From: Magnetofaba australis IT-1
Lineage (GTDB): Bacteria > Pseudomonadota > Magnetococcia > Magnetococcales > Magnetococcaceae
Direction: 5' to 3'
DNA: 64,000 nt
Assembly (NCBI RefSeq): GCF_002109495.1
Contig: NZ_LVJN01000015.1
Coordinates: 310,001-374,000 of the forward strand
This document shows, one piece after another, positions 20,943 to 31,633 of this stretch; position 1 is the stretch's first letter, and the number at the start of each line of letters is the position of its first letter. A model generated the notes under the pieces. That model was not told the origin of the DNA. It searched no databases and was given only the letters and a program-made list of their open reading frames with translations. Made by a program: the position numbers and the translations under genes.

Positions 20943-21542
20943 TCAGAGCTGGTCGGCGATCTGCTCAAGTTGGGCAAACTGCTCGGGGTCATTGACGTTG
21001 GTGAACGCGGCGGGGCAATCGGAGAAGTCGGCGTGGGCCGCATTCACTTGCCGGGCCCAGCCGTTCAGACGCTTCTCGCCGCTGTGCAGACAAGCTTGCA
21101 AGGGGCGCTCCAGATCGCGATGGATCAGGGCGAAAGCTGGCTGTGGGCGGGTTCCGTCATGGGCGATGGCCATCAGCGCGCCGCTCTCGGCGCGGGCGCG
21201 CAGCAGGCGTTGGGCCAGGTCCAGCGGCAGCAGGGGGGCGTCGCAGGGGGCGGTGAGCAGCCAGTCGGCGGGGGTGTGGGAGAGTGCTGAGAGCACGCCG
21301 CACAGCGCGCCGCCATAGGGGCCGCCATCGTCGACAACGACCGGCGCGCCCCATCGGGCGTACTCGGCTGTATGGCGATTGGCGCTGATCAGCGCGCTGT
21401 GGGATTGCCCGCGCAGGCGCTCCAGCACATGCAGCGCCAGGGGCTTGCCGCGCCAGGGGATCAACCCCTTGTCGCGTCCGCCCATGCGTTGGCCGCGTCC
21501 GCCCGCCAGCACCACGGCGCAGATGGTCGCGGAATCCGCCAT
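20943..21542 (-). CDS. mobA: Molybdenum cofactor guanylyltransferase MobA
   Basis: 199 residues. The nucleotidyltransferase signature VVLAGGRGQRMGGRDKGLIPWRGKPL binds GTP. VVDDGGPYGGALCGVLSAL and LTAPCDAPLLP carry the metal-binding aspartate. NVNDPEQ near the end is also conserved. It attaches GMP to molybdopterin to form the cofactor for DMSO-reductase-type enzymes, implying the cell makes such molybdoenzymes. Cytoplasmic. Fourth in a minus-strand row that begins with a radical SAM gene. Confidence 0.93.
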   Translation of the reverse strand: MADSATICAVVLAGGRGQRMGGRDKGLIPWRGKPLALHVLERLRGQSHSALISANRHTAEYARWGAPVVVDDGGPYGGALCGVLSALSHTPADWLLTAPCDAPLLPLDLAQRLLRARAESGALMAIAHDGTRPQPAFALIHRDLERPLQACLHSGEKRLNGWARQVNAAHADFSDCPAAFTNVNDPEQFAQLEQIADQL

Positions 21543-21563
21543 GCGCCGGGTCGCCGGACGCAG

Positions 21564-22370
21564 TTAGGCCAGCACCGTCAGGGCGTGGGACCAGTACTCA
21601 TTGGCGTGGCCGAAGTGGCCGCGGGAGTTGACGGTGAGATTGTAGCCGTAAGCCTCAAAGTGGGGCGCGAACTCGTCGTTGTCATACTGCGCGCCGCTCC
21701 ACATCAGCAGCGGCGGATAGCCATGGGGGCGCACCAGTAGATCAGGGATGGAGACGAACGCCGCGCACTGCTCCAATGCCCCGGCGAGCAGGAACTGCTC
21801 CGGCAGCGAGGCCATCTGTTCGCGCGCGGCGGGAACCGAATAGCCGGGCAGGCAGGGCAGCAGCACACCCACCACGACATCGTCGGCCATGCGCGCCAGC
21901 AGCGTCTCCTGACGCGCCCCCGGGGCGGGGGCGAGCTTGCCGCCAAAGCCGCCGATGTGGTGGTTGGTGAAGTCGTAGTCAGGCTGGACCTCGCCAAAGG
22001 CGGCGGCCACAGCGGGGATGTAGGTCTCCTCCACCGCCGCGCCCAGATCGGCGTAGGTCGCCCGCGGCAGCATGAAAGGGATCGCCTGGCTGGTCAGCAC
22101 ATCGGCGGTGTTGGGGTCGGCGCGCAGACTCGCCAAAGCCGCCTCCACCCGAGCCTGGAAGGCCGCCGCGTCGGGCGCGCCTTGCAGCGGCAATAGGCGC
22201 GTCAGACGGCTGTGGATGGCGGCGTAGTCGATCTGTTGCGGGTCGATCTTGAAGTAACCGCGGGAGATGGGGTGCGCCTCGGCTTGCAGGCCGACAGGGG
22301 GGATCCGCCGCCCGGTGTCGTCAAACAGGCGGGTGGGGGCGGCGGTCTGGGTATCGGTCTGGTCGAGCAT
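21564..22370 (-). CDS. Unknown protein paired with radical SAM gene
   Basis: 268 residues with an AAGGA ribosome site before ATG 22370. No signal or membrane helix. Conserved-looking segments are LFDDTGRRIPPVGLQAEAHP, YDFTNHHIGGFGGKLAPAPG and NLTVNSRGHFGHANEYWSHAL. The histidine and asparagine clusters (NHHIGG, RGHFGHANEYW) suggest an enzyme or metal site. It follows the radical SAM gene by 59 bases and may be its substrate or a next-step enzyme. No family recognised. Confidence 0.6.
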   Translation of the reverse strand: MLDQTDTQTAAPTRLFDDTGRRIPPVGLQAEAHPISRGYFKIDPQQIDYAAIHSRLTRLLPLQGAPDAAAFQARVEAALASLRADPNTADVLTSQAIPFMLPRATYADLGAAVEETYIPAVAAAFGEVQPDYDFTNHHIGGFGGKLAPAPGARQETLLARMADDVVVGVLLPCLPGYSVPAAREQMASLPEQFLLAGALEQCAAFVSIPDLLVRPHGYPPLLMWSGAQYDNDEFAPHFEAYGYNLTVNSRGHFGHANEYWSHALTVLA

Positions 22371-22429
22371 GGCGTCCTTTCCGTGCGGAATTCAGCGTCA
22401 AGCAAAGCGTCTGGCGCGGGTCAACAAGA

Positions 22430-23542
22430 TCAGGCGAACAGCGAATCGTTGTCGGAGAAGCCCTGGCCATAGGGGATCGGCAGGAAGGGCTGATCCTTGG
22501 TCTTGGCGGTGTGAATGGCGATGAACTTCTGATCCTCACCGATGAGGCAGTCGGGACGATGGGGCCCCAGCCACGGGTTGCGCATGCCGCGCGCCAGCAC
22601 CTCTTTGAGCGGCGTTTCGCGCAGATTGCCCAACGAGAAGTCGATGTAGGGGCAGGGGGTCACCTCCATGGTGTCGGTGATGGTGATGATCCCTTTGACG
22701 GTGATGCAGCCCTTGTAGGAGCCGTAGGAGGGGGTCATGTGGGTGAAGACCTTGTACTCCTTCTCCAGCTCGCGCACGGCGTCGGCGTCCTCTTTCTCAA
22801 TCACCAGGTCGGCGTGCTCTTCACACGAGCCGGTGGGCTTGGCGTAGCAGGTGTAGAGCCCCACGCCGCGATCGGTGGAGAATTTGCACAGGTCGCGGAA
22901 CTCCTGGGTGCGGGCGCGTCCCTTCACCAGCACGGTGGAGAGGATCAGGTTGAGGCCGGCGTCGAGGCTGGCGTCGATGGCTTGCATCACGCGCTTATAG
23001 GAGCCCGGCATGTTGCGGAACTCGTCGTGGTCGCCTTCGATGTAGCTGTCCAGGGAGAGCTGCACCTTCTCCACGCCGATGGATTTCAGATGGCGCGCCT
23101 TTTCGTCATCCAGCAGCCAGCCGTTGGTGTCGGTGATGATGTAGTGCTTGTCTGGATCGATGGCTTCCACCACCTCATCGAAGTCCTTCATCAGCAGCGG
23201 CTCGCCGCCGGTCAGCACAAAGCGCGCCAGCCCCAGTTCGTCGGCCTGACGCGAGATTTCGCGCACGTCGTCCAGATCCATTTTGCGGCGCGAGTCTTCG
23301 ATTTTGAAGACCTTGCGCAGATGACGATCCATATAGTGTTCCGCCGAGCAGTGGGTGCAGGTGAAGTTGCACAGATAGCTCTTTTCCAAGCGGATGATGG
23401 GGTTGATCTCGCCGCGCGCCTCCTGGGCGGAGATGGCGGCCAGCTTTTTCGCCACATAGGGTTTGCGCGCCATCAACTCATTGCGCTTGTTCTGTTCGTC
23501 CGGGTTCAGGGCGCAGTTGGCGTCTTCTACGATGGTGGTCAT
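22430..23542 (-). CDS. Radical SAM protein with SPASM-like C-terminus
   Basis: 370 residues. The [4Fe-4S]-SAM motif is CNFTCTHC (CX3CX2C). The SAM-binding segment FVLTGGEPLL and the barrel strands TDTNGWLL and VQLSLDSY are also present. The C-terminal region has further cysteines (GCITVKGI, EVTPCPYIDFSLGN, RPDCLIGED) that could bind an auxiliary cluster, as in SPASM/MoaA/NirJ-like enzymes that modify peptides or tetrapyrroles. The next gene downstream is an unknown partner, then mobA. Neither substrate nor pathway can be named. Confidence 0.85.
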   Translation of the reverse strand: MTTIVEDANCALNPDEQNKRNELMARKPYVAKKLAAISAQEARGEINPIIRLEKSYLCNFTCTHCSAEHYMDRHLRKVFKIEDSRRKMDLDDVREISRQADELGLARFVLTGGEPLLMKDFDEVVEAIDPDKHYIITDTNGWLLDDEKARHLKSIGVEKVQLSLDSYIEGDHDEFRNMPGSYKRVMQAIDASLDAGLNLILSTVLVKGRARTQEFRDLCKFSTDRGVGLYTCYAKPTGSCEEHADLVIEKEDADAVRELEKEYKVFTHMTPSYGSYKGCITVKGIITITDTMEVTPCPYIDFSLGNLRETPLKEVLARGMRNPWLGPHRPDCLIGEDQKFIAIHTAKTKDQPFLPIPYGQGFSDNDSLFA

Positions 23543-23920
23543 GGCTGAGGTATCCTGTGCAGTGGGGAGGGACCGCCAATGCGCGGGCGCTCCTCTCTGG
23601 TCAAAAGGACGCGCGCGCGGCGCGTCACATGGGCCATACGACTCTGTTTAACATGATCCACGCGGTTTGTCCGGGGATCGCGAACGAATTGTCGCATTCA
23701 ATGATTGCGCCAAAGCCAGCGCATCCGCCAACCCTCTGTCGGGGTCCGGATGGAGAAAATTTGGACGACGGCGCCTAGGGAATTGGAGCGTGGCGACCGC
23801 GGTTGGGTTCCCTGTGGAGTCAAAGTAAGAAAAAAACATGTAAAAACTCAAAAATTAGGCGGAAATCAACTGTGTGATTCAGTATGCTTCAAGTGGGGTT
23901 CTCCAGCAAGAGGAGGGGGA
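23543..23920. other. Divergent intergenic region
   Basis: Between the divergent radical SAM and hybrid kinase genes. Bases 23820-23890 are AT-rich and likely hold the kinase promoter. The open frame from 23705 is in phase with the kinase but lacks protein-like character. No RNA or repeat recognised. Confidence 0.4.
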
Positions 23921-26341
23921 ATGACGGCTTCTACGCTTCCGCAAAGCTCCATGAACCAGGCGCTCACAGGGTCGGTATTCAACCGGGCGCTGGCGATTGT
24001 GCTGGCGATGTTGATCGCAGTGACTCTGCTGTGGCTGTTTCTCTCTTTGCGCGAGGCGCGTCACGACGCTCAGCTGATGCACGCTCTGGGCAGGCAGCGG
24101 GTGTTGGTTGCCGAGATGAACGCCGCCGGGCTGAACGTTCTGATTCGCAACAATACGCTGCGTTTCCTGGAGCGGCAAGTGGGCGCTTTGGACGACTATG
24201 TCTCCAGTCTGCGCAGCGTTTACGCCAGTGAGGTGACGCAGGGCTTCGCCCCGCGCATGGCCGACCCACTCGCCTTGGACGGGCCGACTCACATCCCCTC
24301 TCCCGCCACCTTTATTCGCATGGTCAATGCGCGCTTCGAGTCGGTTTCCGGGGCGCAATTGGAGATCCTCTCCAACAAGCCGATGAACCCGGACAAGGGC
24401 TTGCGCGACGAACTGGATCGTGAGGCGTTCCGGCGCCTGGCGCTGGATGGGGCGGAATTGGTTGCTTTGCCGCAGAGCCGCGACGGCAAACTCTTCATCC
24501 GCTTCTATGCGCCAGACCGCGCCACCTCGGAAACCTGTTTAGAGTGCCATCGCGCCCAGTTTCCCAACGCCAAAGTGGGCGATCTGTTCGGCGCGCGGCT
24601 CTACGTGTTGCCCTTCTCTGATGACGCCGATGAGGGGATGGCGGCGCTGCATCCCGGCAACACGCGGCATATGCAGTTGGAAGAGTCCTATATGGAGCTG
24701 CTCGCCGCGCTCAAATCCGGCGGCTACTACCATGAGAGAGGCCAGGAGCGGGATCGCCTGTGGCTGCCGCCATTGAGCGCGCCCGCGGCGCAGGCGTTGA
24801 TCGTGCGCACCGAAGATGCGTTGGTGCGGCTGGATCAGGCGTTTCACGCCCTCTATGTCGGCGATACCGCGTCGCAGGCGTATCGCCAGTCCCACCGGGC
24901 GTTTATCGAGCACGCGGATACCCTTTCACATTTGAGTGAAGAGCTGTTTGCTCTGTATGAAACACGGGTGGCGACGCATCGCCGAGAGGTGATGCGCGCC
25001 GCTGTGGCGTGCGCGCTGGTGATGTTCCCATCGCTGTTCTGGTATGCGTGGCGTATGCTCAATAGACGGCGGCGTGAGCAGATGCTGTGGCGTCAGGCCG
25101 AGGAGCTCAATCATCTGGTGGATGCGCGCACCCTTGAGTTGCAGCAGGCCAAGGAGCAGGCGGACGCCGCCAATCAGGCCAAAAGCGAGTTTCTGGCCAC
25201 CATGAGCCATGAGATCCGCACGCCCTTGAACGCCATTCTCGGCATGGGCGAAATGGTGGCCTCCACGCGTCTGGACAACGATCAGCGCGAGTATGTGCAG
25301 ATCATTCGCCGCGCGGGCAATGCGTTGCTGGAGACCATCAGCGATATTCTGGATCTGTCGCGCATCGAGGCGGGCCAGTTGGAGCTGGAGTCGATCGATT
25401 TTGATCTGCCTGCGCTCACCCACGGCGCCTGCGAAGTTCTGGGCGCCTGCGCGCGACAGAAAGGGGTGGATGTCGTCGCGTATGTGTCTGAGGATGTGGG
25501 GTGCAACTATGTGGGCGACCCCACGCGTTTGCGGCAGGTGCTGGTGAATTTGGTGGGCAATGCGGTCAAGTTCACCAAGGAGGGGCGCATTACCGTGGAG
25601 GTCTCCCGCTTGCCGTCGGAGGGCAGCGACAACGAGCGCTTGCAGTTTCGGGTCAGCGATACCGGCATGGGCATCACGCCGGCCAAATTGGCGTTGATCT
25701 TCAAGCCGTTCACTCAAGCCGACGCCTCCATCACCCGCAGCCATGGCGGCAGCGGTCTGGGACTCTCCATCTGTAAGCGTCTGGTGGAGATGATGGGCGG
25801 CGGCATCGTAGTCAGCAGTCAGGTGGGGGTGGGCAGCGTGTTCACCTTCAGCGTAGCGCTCAAGCAGGCGTTGGCGTCGCCTGCTGTGGGCGAATGGCGC
25901 GAGGCGGAGCCCGACCCGCAGGCGAGGAGTGCCACAGCGCCGCGCAGCATGCGAATTTTATTGGTGGAGGACGAGCCTGATAACGCCAAACTGGTGCAGG
26001 CGTTCTTGAAGGATCTGCCCCATGAGTTGACCTGGGCGGAGAACGGTTTGCAGGCGGTGGAGCTGTGCCAAAATGAGCGCTTTGATCTGGTGCTGATGGA
26101 TATTCAGATGCCACAATTGGATGGCTATGCGGCCACCGGGCGGATTCGCACATGGGAGCAGCGCCAGGGGCGCGAACGCTGTCCCATTGTGGCGTTGACC
26201 GCGTTTGCTCTGCAAGAGGATGTGGCGCGCTCAGAGCGCGCCGGATGTGACGGCCATCTGGCCAAACCCATTCGCAAACAGGGGCTATTGGATGCGATTG
26301 AACGCTATGCAAAACGACCGCAGGACGATGCGCCGCATTAG
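23921..26341 (+). CDS. Hybrid histidine kinase with heme-binding Tll0287-like sensor
   Basis: 806 residues from ATG 23921, directly after AGGAGGGGGA. Helix 1 (~20-42) and helix 2 (~357-377) bracket a periplasmic sensor that resembles DUF3365/Tll0287. It contains one heme c motif, CLECH (near residue 206), after [14 protein letters not shown]. Then come a coiled segment, the HisKA phosphosite [10 protein letters not shown] (H near 428), the ATPase domain ([25 protein letters not shown]) and a receiver (LLVEDEPDN, phospho-Asp in LVLMDIQMP near 726). The likely input is redox state, a gas or an aromatic ligand at the heme. Its 3' end overlaps the binding-protein gene. Confidence 0.92.
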   Translation: MTASTLPQSSMNQALTGSVFNRALAIVLAMLIAVTLLWLFLSLREARHDAQLMHALGRQRVLVAEMNAAGLNVLIRNNTLRFLERQVGALDDYVSSLRSVYASEVTQGFAPRMADPLALDGPTHIPSPATFIRMVNARFESVSGAQLEILSNKPMNPDKGLRDELDREAFRRLALDGAELVALPQSRDGKLFIRFYAPDRATSETCLECHRAQFPNAKVGDLFGARLYVLPFSDDADEGMAALHPGNTRHMQLEESYMELLAALKSGGYYHERGQERDRLWLPPLSAPAAQALIVRTEDALVRLDQAFHALYVGDTASQAYRQSHRAFIEHADTLSHLSEELFALYETRVATHRREVMRAAVACALVMFPSLFWYAWRMLNRRRREQMLWRQAEELNHLVDARTLELQQAKEQADAANQAKSEFLATMSHEIRTPLNAILGMGEMVASTRLDNDQREYVQIIRRAGNALLETISDILDLSRIEAGQLELESIDFDLPALTHGACEVLGACARQKGVDVVAYVSEDVGCNYVGDPTRLRQVLVNLVGNAVKFTKEGRITVEVSRLPSEGSDNERLQFRVSDTGMGITPAKLALIFKPFTQADASITRSHGGSGLGLSICKRLVEMMGGGIVVSSQVGVGSVFTFSVALKQALASPAVGEWREAEPDPQARSATAPRSMRILLVEDEPDNAKLVQAFLKDLPHELTWAENGLQAVELCQNERFDLVLMDIQMPQLDGYAATGRIRTWEQRQGRERCPIVALTAFALQEDVARSERAGCDGHLAKPIRKQGLLDAIERYAKRPQDDAPH

Positions 26342-27224
26342 CGCTTGGCGACGCGCGGCGCAACTGCTGAGCGTGGCGGCGCTGCTGCTGGCGAGCGCCA
26401 GCGCGCAGGCGGCGCAGATCACCTGGGCGGGCTGCGGCATCACCAAGAACGGCATCACCAAGGCGCTGGCCACCGCCTATGAGCGCAAAACCGGGGTCAC
26501 CATTGAGGTGCGCGGCGGCGGCGCCCTCAAAGGGCTGCGCGATGCGCGCGCCGGGCGCGTGGACGTGGCGGGGAGCTGTCGCTACGCGCTGCCCGTGCCG
26601 CAGGAGGCGGGCGCCAACATGATCCCGGTGGCGTGGGATGGGCTGGTGATGATCACCGCGCGCGACAATCCGGTCACTGGGCTCACCAGCCAACAGACGC
26701 GGGATGTCTTTGAAGGGCGCATCACCAACTGGAAGGCGTTGGGCGGACGCGATGAGCGCATCGCCCTGTTCACCCGGCGGGGGAAACTGAGCGGCGTGGG
26801 GCATATGTTCCGAGTGATGTTCTTCCGCAACCCGTACCAGGAGTATCCCACCGCCGAGGAGGCGCCGCGCTCTTCGGGCTTGATCGAGATGCTGGTGGGC
26901 AAAGGCAGCGGTGGTTTCGGCCTTTCCGGGGCCTCCAGCGCGCACAAACGTCCTGAAGTGAAAATGTTGTCACTGGATGGGGTGTATCCCTCTCAGGACA
27001 ACATCGCCTCTGGCCGATACTACTTGATACGGCCTCTCTATTACGTGTTATCCGATAGCGCTTCGCCACAAACGCAAGGGTTTATCGATTTTGCGCTGAG
27101 CGCAGAAGGCCAAGCCATTGTCGAGGCCGAAGGGGTGGTGAGCTTGGCCCAGGGACGGGGTTTGACCAAACTGTTCAAAGAACGCTTCGGCGCGCAATAT
27201 TTGGCGGCGCCGCTACGGGATTAA
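26307..27224 (+). CDS. PstS-like periplasmic binding protein
   Basis: 305 residues from ATG 26307 (or 298 from ATG 26328), overlapping the kinase gene by 35 bases. Signal peptide [16 protein letters not shown]. The PBP-like fold is shown by [40 protein letters not shown], by [13 protein letters not shown] and by [26 protein letters not shown], which is the PstS-type segment. No transporter genes are near. Its place between two hybrid kinases suggests it binds an anion or small molecule and presents it to a kinase rather than to a permease. That role is inferred. Confidence 0.82.
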   Translation: MQNDRRTMRRISAWRRAAQLLSVAALLLASASAQAAQITWAGCGITKNGITKALATAYERKTGVTIEVRGGGALKGLRDARAGRVDVAGSCRYALPVPQEAGANMIPVAWDGLVMITARDNPVTGLTSQQTRDVFEGRITNWKALGGRDERIALFTRRGKLSGVGHMFRVMFFRNPYQEYPTAEEAPRSSGLIEMLVGKGSGGFGLSGASSAHKRPEVKMLSLDGVYPSQDNIASGRYYLIRPLYYVLSDSASPQTQGFIDFALSAEGQAIVEAEGVVSLAQGRGLTKLFKERFGAQYLAAPLRD

Positions 27225-27332
27225 CCCGCGCGCGGGGGCGATCGCCACGAGAGCCGCGCCAGGGGCGTTACGCGCAAGACGACAGAATCCGTTCTTCATC
27301 GGTCGCATGATTTCAGGCCGGGGAAAGGCATT

Positions 27333-30300
27333 ATGAGCATTCGCATCACCCTTGTGCTGTCGTCTGTGCTGATCATCATCCTGTTGGGGTTCAGCATGCT
27401 GGCCGCCTCCTGGTTGGAGGAGCGGGTGGTGCAGGACGCCAAAAACGCGCAGCAGCTTGAGCGTCACGTCAACCAGCTGGAGATGGTGGCCAAGTCGGTG
27501 GACGATGCGCTGTTGCTGCACGGACCCAGCGTGGCGCTGCAGAACATTCGCGAGCGCGTATCGCGCTATGAGCAGTCGCTACTGGGCATCACCTCCACCG
27601 ACAAACTGCCGCTGCAGACCGTGCAGCGGGTGCGCCAGGAGGTGACGCCGTTGTGGCGCAACTATCGACGTCTCATCGATAGCATGTTGCGCCTGCCCGA
27701 TCTGGCTTCGGACAACGAAGACGCCCTCTACTATTTCCTCGATTTGCGCGAACAGCACCAAGGCTTGTTGGATAAGCTCGAAGAGGTGCGCGAATCGCTG
27801 TTGGCGCGCACCGAAGCTGAAGCCAAACAGGCCCGCAGCATGGCGCTCACGGCGCTGGCGGGGTTCAGTCTGGGATTGATCGCCCTGCTGGTCTATCTCT
27901 ACCGGGTGATCATCCCGCCGTTGACCGGACTGTCGCAGGCGCTCATCGAGACCCAACGCACCGGCTCCTTCTCCTTGCGTCTGGAGAAGCGCCAAAATGA
28001 TGAAGTGGGCGCCGCCGCCGACGCCTTGAACGCCCTGTTGGAGTCGCTGCAGGCGAGTATTCAGAGCGTCATCGGCGTGCTCGAGGCGATGGGGCTGGAC
28101 GCCTATGATCAGCGCGTCAAACTGCCCATGCGCGGTGATTTGGCGGTGCTGAAACAGGCGGTCAACTCCACTGCCGACATCCTCGAAGATCACACCCTGA
28201 GCCGCATCGCCGCGCAACGGCAGGCGGAGAAGGCCAATCAGCTCAAGAGCGAATTCCTGGCGGTGATGAGCCATGAGATTCGCACCCCCATGAACGCCAT
28301 CATCGGCTTCACCGAGATGTCGCTGGCCGAAGCGCCGCCACAGCCGCTGCACAACTATCTGGAGAAGATCCATCTCTCCGCCGACAGTCTGCTCTACATC
28401 ATCAATGACATTCTCGACTTTTCCAAAATCGAAGCCAACAAGCTGGCGCTGGACCCCCATGCTTTCCAACTGGCCACGGTGCTGGACGAAGCCAGTGAAA
28501 TGCTGCGCAACAAGGCGCTGGCCAAGGGGCTGACGCTGACGCTGGACGCGGGTGAGATCGGTTTTTCCTGCTTTCATGGCGACAGTCTGCGCCTCAAGCA
28601 GATCATCCTCAATCTGGTGGATAACGCCATCAAGTTCACCCGCTCCGGCGCCGTCTCCCTGCGCGTACAGCGTCAGCAGGGTGAGGGCGAGGCGCTGGAC
28701 GTGCTGCGCTTTGAGGTGAGCGACAGCGGCATCGGCATGGACCCGGATCAGAAGCGGCGGCTGTTCTCGCCCTTCAGCCAACTGGACGCCTCCACCACGC
28801 GTCACTTTGGCGGCACCGGTTTGGGACTCTCCATCTGCAAGCGTCTGGTGGAGATGATGGGGGGGCGCATTTGGGTCAATTCCGAGCCGGGGCAGGGCAG
28901 CGTGTTCTTCTTCACCGTGCGGATGAGCGCGCCGGATGAGCCGTTCGCCCCGCCGTTGATCCAACCCGAGGGCGCTGTCGACGCCGATGTGTGGATTGTG
29001 CTCGAGGGGGGTGACGAACGCGTGGTGTTGACGCAGCGCTGCCGGTTGTATGGGGTGGATCCCCGCCTGTTTGACAGCATGAGCGACGCCATGGCGGCGC
29101 TGCAACGCTCGGAGCAGGCGCGCTGTGATGTGCTGCTGGTCTCCGCGCAATTGCTGAATGAAGCGAAGCCTGGCGGCGCCACCTTGTGCGATCTGCCCGC
29201 CAATGCGTTACCGCCGTGGCGCGCGGTGTTGGTGGATTATCTCAACGAGGAGGAGGGGCAGTGTCAAAGTTTGTCGCAAACGGTGTGGAGCGATCGGATT
29301 GAGCGCCCGGCCACCTATCGCGCGCTGCATCGTCTGATGCTGCGCGCCCTGGGGATGGAAGGACAGGCGCAGCAGAGCCAGAGCGAAGGATTGAGCGAAA
29401 ACGAAGTGTTGAGCCGCATTGGCGGACGCTCCGTGCTGTTGGTGGAGGATAATCGCATCAACCTGCAGGTGGCGGAACACGTGCTGACCTCGGTGGGGTT
29501 GATGGTGGTGTGCGCCGACTCGGGCCGCGAGGCGCTGGAGCAGTGCCGCAGCAATGCGTTTGACGTGGTGCTGATGGATATTCAGATGCCGGATATGGAT
29601 GGCTATGAGACCACCCGCTCGCTCAAAGAGCTGTTGGGCGAGGCCACGCCGCCGGTGATTGCGCTGACCGCTCAGGCGCTGGCGCGCGAGGATGCGGCGT
29701 GGGAGAGCGAAGCGGCGCTGTGGTCGGGTTATGTGACCAAACCCATCAATCGCCAAGCGTTGTATCAAGCCTTGATTGCGGTGATGCCGCATACCGAGCC
29801 GCTGGCGTCGCCCCCAGAGCCAAGCGTGATGGAGAGCGCCCTTACTGGCGAGTCGTCGAGAGAAGCCGACGCCAGAAACTGGCCAGAGTTGCGCATTGAT
29901 GAACTCAACCTGTCCGATGCGCTGGCGCGATTGGGCGGCAATCGTCCCTTGATGGCGAAGTTGCTGCTGGAGTTTCATCAGGATATGCGCGACTATCCGC
30001 GCAAAATCCGTCTGAAGATTTTTGAGCAGGAGCCCCCTGATTATGAGGCGGGGTTCTATCTGTGTCATACGCTCAAAGGCGCGGCGGCCAATATCTCCGC
30101 CCAAGCGCTCTACGCCAGCGCGCTGAAATTGGAGAATATTTTGATCAGCCCCTCCAAGGATGGGGTGCAGGATGCGTTGTTGGAGATCGCCCAGGCGACT
30201 CATGCGCTTGACGCCAGCATTATCGCCAATGAGGCGTTATTGCAGCGCGAGTTGGCGCAGGAGCAGACGCAGATGCGCCAGGGGGGGGCGTCAGTGGACT

Positions 30301-30524
30301 TTCCCGCCGCCATGCAAACTTTGGCCAACACGCTGAGCCTTCTGGATATCAATGCGTTGCGTTTGTGTGAGGAGCTGGAGCCGCAAATCGCGGCGGCGTT
30401 CGGGCGGCAAGCGACGGAGAAATTGATGTATTTAGCGAGACGCCACCAGTATAAGGCGGCCTATGAATTGGTGGTGAGTTGGATGCCTTCGCTGGGGGAT
30501 GTGGGGGCGCCGGGCGAGGCGTGA
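27333..30524 (+). CDS. Hybrid histidine kinase with receiver and HPt domains
   Basis: 1063 residues. Two membrane helices (~8-28, ~168-190) around a helical periplasmic sensor, then HAMP, HisKA with SHEIRTPMNA (H near 312), ATPase (NLVDNAIKFT, DSGIGM, GGTGLGLSI), a degenerate receiver-like region (~530-640), a true receiver (VLLVEDNRIN, phospho-Asp in VVLMDIQMP near 748) and a C-terminal HPt domain with CHTLKGAAANIS (H near 910). A full phosphorelay is thus on one chain. The output may be the REC-ATPase protein encoded next. Confidence 0.93.
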   Translation: MSIRITLVLSSVLIIILLGFSMLAASWLEERVVQDAKNAQQLERHVNQLEMVAKSVDDALLLHGPSVALQNIRERVSRYEQSLLGITSTDKLPLQTVQRVRQEVTPLWRNYRRLIDSMLRLPDLASDNEDALYYFLDLREQHQGLLDKLEEVRESLLARTEAEAKQARSMALTALAGFSLGLIALLVYLYRVIIPPLTGLSQALIETQRTGSFSLRLEKRQNDEVGAAADALNALLESLQASIQSVIGVLEAMGLDAYDQRVKLPMRGDLAVLKQAVNSTADILEDHTLSRIAAQRQAEKANQLKSEFLAVMSHEIRTPMNAIIGFTEMSLAEAPPQPLHNYLEKIHLSADSLLYIINDILDFSKIEANKLALDPHAFQLATVLDEASEMLRNKALAKGLTLTLDAGEIGFSCFHGDSLRLKQIILNLVDNAIKFTRSGAVSLRVQRQQGEGEALDVLRFEVSDSGIGMDPDQKRRLFSPFSQLDASTTRHFGGTGLGLSICKRLVEMMGGRIWVNSEPGQGSVFFFTVRMSAPDEPFAPPLIQPEGAVDADVWIVLEGGDERVVLTQRCRLYGVDPRLFDSMSDAMAALQRSEQARCDVLLVSAQLLNEAKPGGATLCDLPANALPPWRAVLVDYLNEEEGQCQSLSQTVWSDRIERPATYRALHRLMLRALGMEGQAQQSQSEGLSENEVLSRIGGRSVLLVEDNRINLQVAEHVLTSVGLMVVCADSGREALEQCRSNAFDVVLMDIQMPDMDGYETTRSLKELLGEATPPVIALTAQALAREDAAWESEAALWSGYVTKPINRQALYQALIAVMPHTEPLASPPEPSVMESALTGESSREADARNWPELRIDELNLSDALARLGGNRPLMAKLLLEFHQDMRDYPRKIRLKIFEQEPPDYEAGFYLCHTLKGAAANISAQALYASALKLENILISPSKDGVQDALLEIAQATHALDASIIANEALLQRELAQEQTQMRQGGASVDFPAAMQTLANTLSLLDINALRLCEELEPQIAAAFGRQATEKLMYLARRHQYKAAYELVVSWMPSLGDVGAPGEA

Positions 30525-30682
30525 GGGTCGAGCTGAACAGAGTCGAGCTGTGGGTTGTCTCTTGTATTTTGAGTTTAAGTGTCTGAAAGTAAAACGTCGG
30601 TAGGCCGGAGTTTGGCTTGTATTGATATTGGGCGCCAAAAGTGTGGTCTGCGTAAGCGTCGGCGGCGCAAGGAGCAGGAACG

Positions 30683-31591
30683 TTGGATATCGAGGACAAA
30701 TCCCGACGGGTGCTGATCGTCGATGACGTGCCCGGCAATATCAACGTGTTGATCAATTTTCTGCAGAGCCACTACCAGGTCTCTGTGGCGACGACCGGGC
30801 AGGAGGCGCTGGACCATATTCGGCAGACGCCGCCGGATCTGGTGCTGCTGGATATCCTGTTGCCGGATATCGACGGCTGGAGCGTGCTCAAAACCCTCAA
30901 AGAGGATCCCGAACTCAAGGAGATCCCCATCATCATCCAGACGGTGCTGGAGAATCAGGCCGACTTCAATAAAGGCATCTCGCTGGGGGCGTACTACTTC
31001 CTCACCAAACCGGTGAGTCAGGAGGTGCTGCTGCCGTTGATGCGGGTGATGCTGGAGGAGCAGCGCCGCACCAACTGGCTGCGCGAGCGCGCCGATCAGT
31101 GGGATGCGTTGCTGCCGTGCACCCATGAGTGGCGTCTGCGCATCACCAATCAGCAGGAGGTGTATGCGGCGGCCAAGGTGGTCTCCTGCCTGTGCGCCCA
31201 TGGCAAGCGGGTGGCGGTGGCGCTGGTGGAGCTGCTGGCCAATGGTCTGGAGCATGGCATCGCGCGCATCACCTTCGATGAAAAGACCCAGTTGATGGAG
31301 GTGGGCAAGTTTGAGGCGGAGTTGGAGCGTCGCTTGGCGCTGCCGGAGAATCGCGACAAGTTCGTCTCGCTCACTTTTCAGGCCAGCGGCGAACACGTGA
31401 GCATGATCATCGAAGATCCCGGCAACGGCTTCAATTGGCGCGACTACATGGACTTCAAGCCCGAGCGCCTGACCTATCTGCACGGCCGCGGGGTGGCGCT
31501 GGCCAACTCCCTGTTCAGCTTAACCTACTCCGATCGCGGCAATCGGGTGGAGCTGCGTCTGCAGCGCGCGCTTGCCGAAGATTCCGAGTAA
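30683..31591 (+). CDS. Response regulator with RsbW-like ATPase domain
   Basis: 302 residues from TTG 30683 with AAGGAG about 11 bases upstream. REC domain (VLIVDDVPGN, phospho-Asp in LVLLDILLPD near 56, lysine in FLTKPVSQ). The C-terminal half is a HATPase_c/anti-sigma-type domain (VALVELLANGLEHG, IIEDPGNGFNW, HGRGVALANSL). Such proteins can phosphorylate anti-anti-sigma factors and link phosphorelays to partner switching. It closes the plus-strand signalling group started at 23.9 kb. No target gene is in the window. Confidence 0.85.
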   Translation: MDIEDKSRRVLIVDDVPGNINVLINFLQSHYQVSVATTGQEALDHIRQTPPDLVLLDILLPDIDGWSVLKTLKEDPELKEIPIIIQTVLENQADFNKGISLGAYYFLTKPVSQEVLLPLMRVMLEEQRRTNWLRERADQWDALLPCTHEWRLRITNQQEVYAAAKVVSCLCAHGKRVAVALVELLANGLEHGIARITFDEKTQLMEVGKFEAELERRLALPENRDKFVSLTFQASGEHVSMIIEDPGNGFNWRDYMDFKPERLTYLHGRGVALANSLFSLTYSDRGNRVELRLQRALAEDSE

Positions 31592-31633
31592 TCAAACCCT
31601 AAATGGCGCCATCGACCTGTAAACGCCCCCGCG

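Noticed and set aside
27579..29150. 523-codon open frame antisense to the hybrid kinase
   Set aside because: Histidine/glutamine-rich shadow of the kinase gene with no ribosome site or domain.
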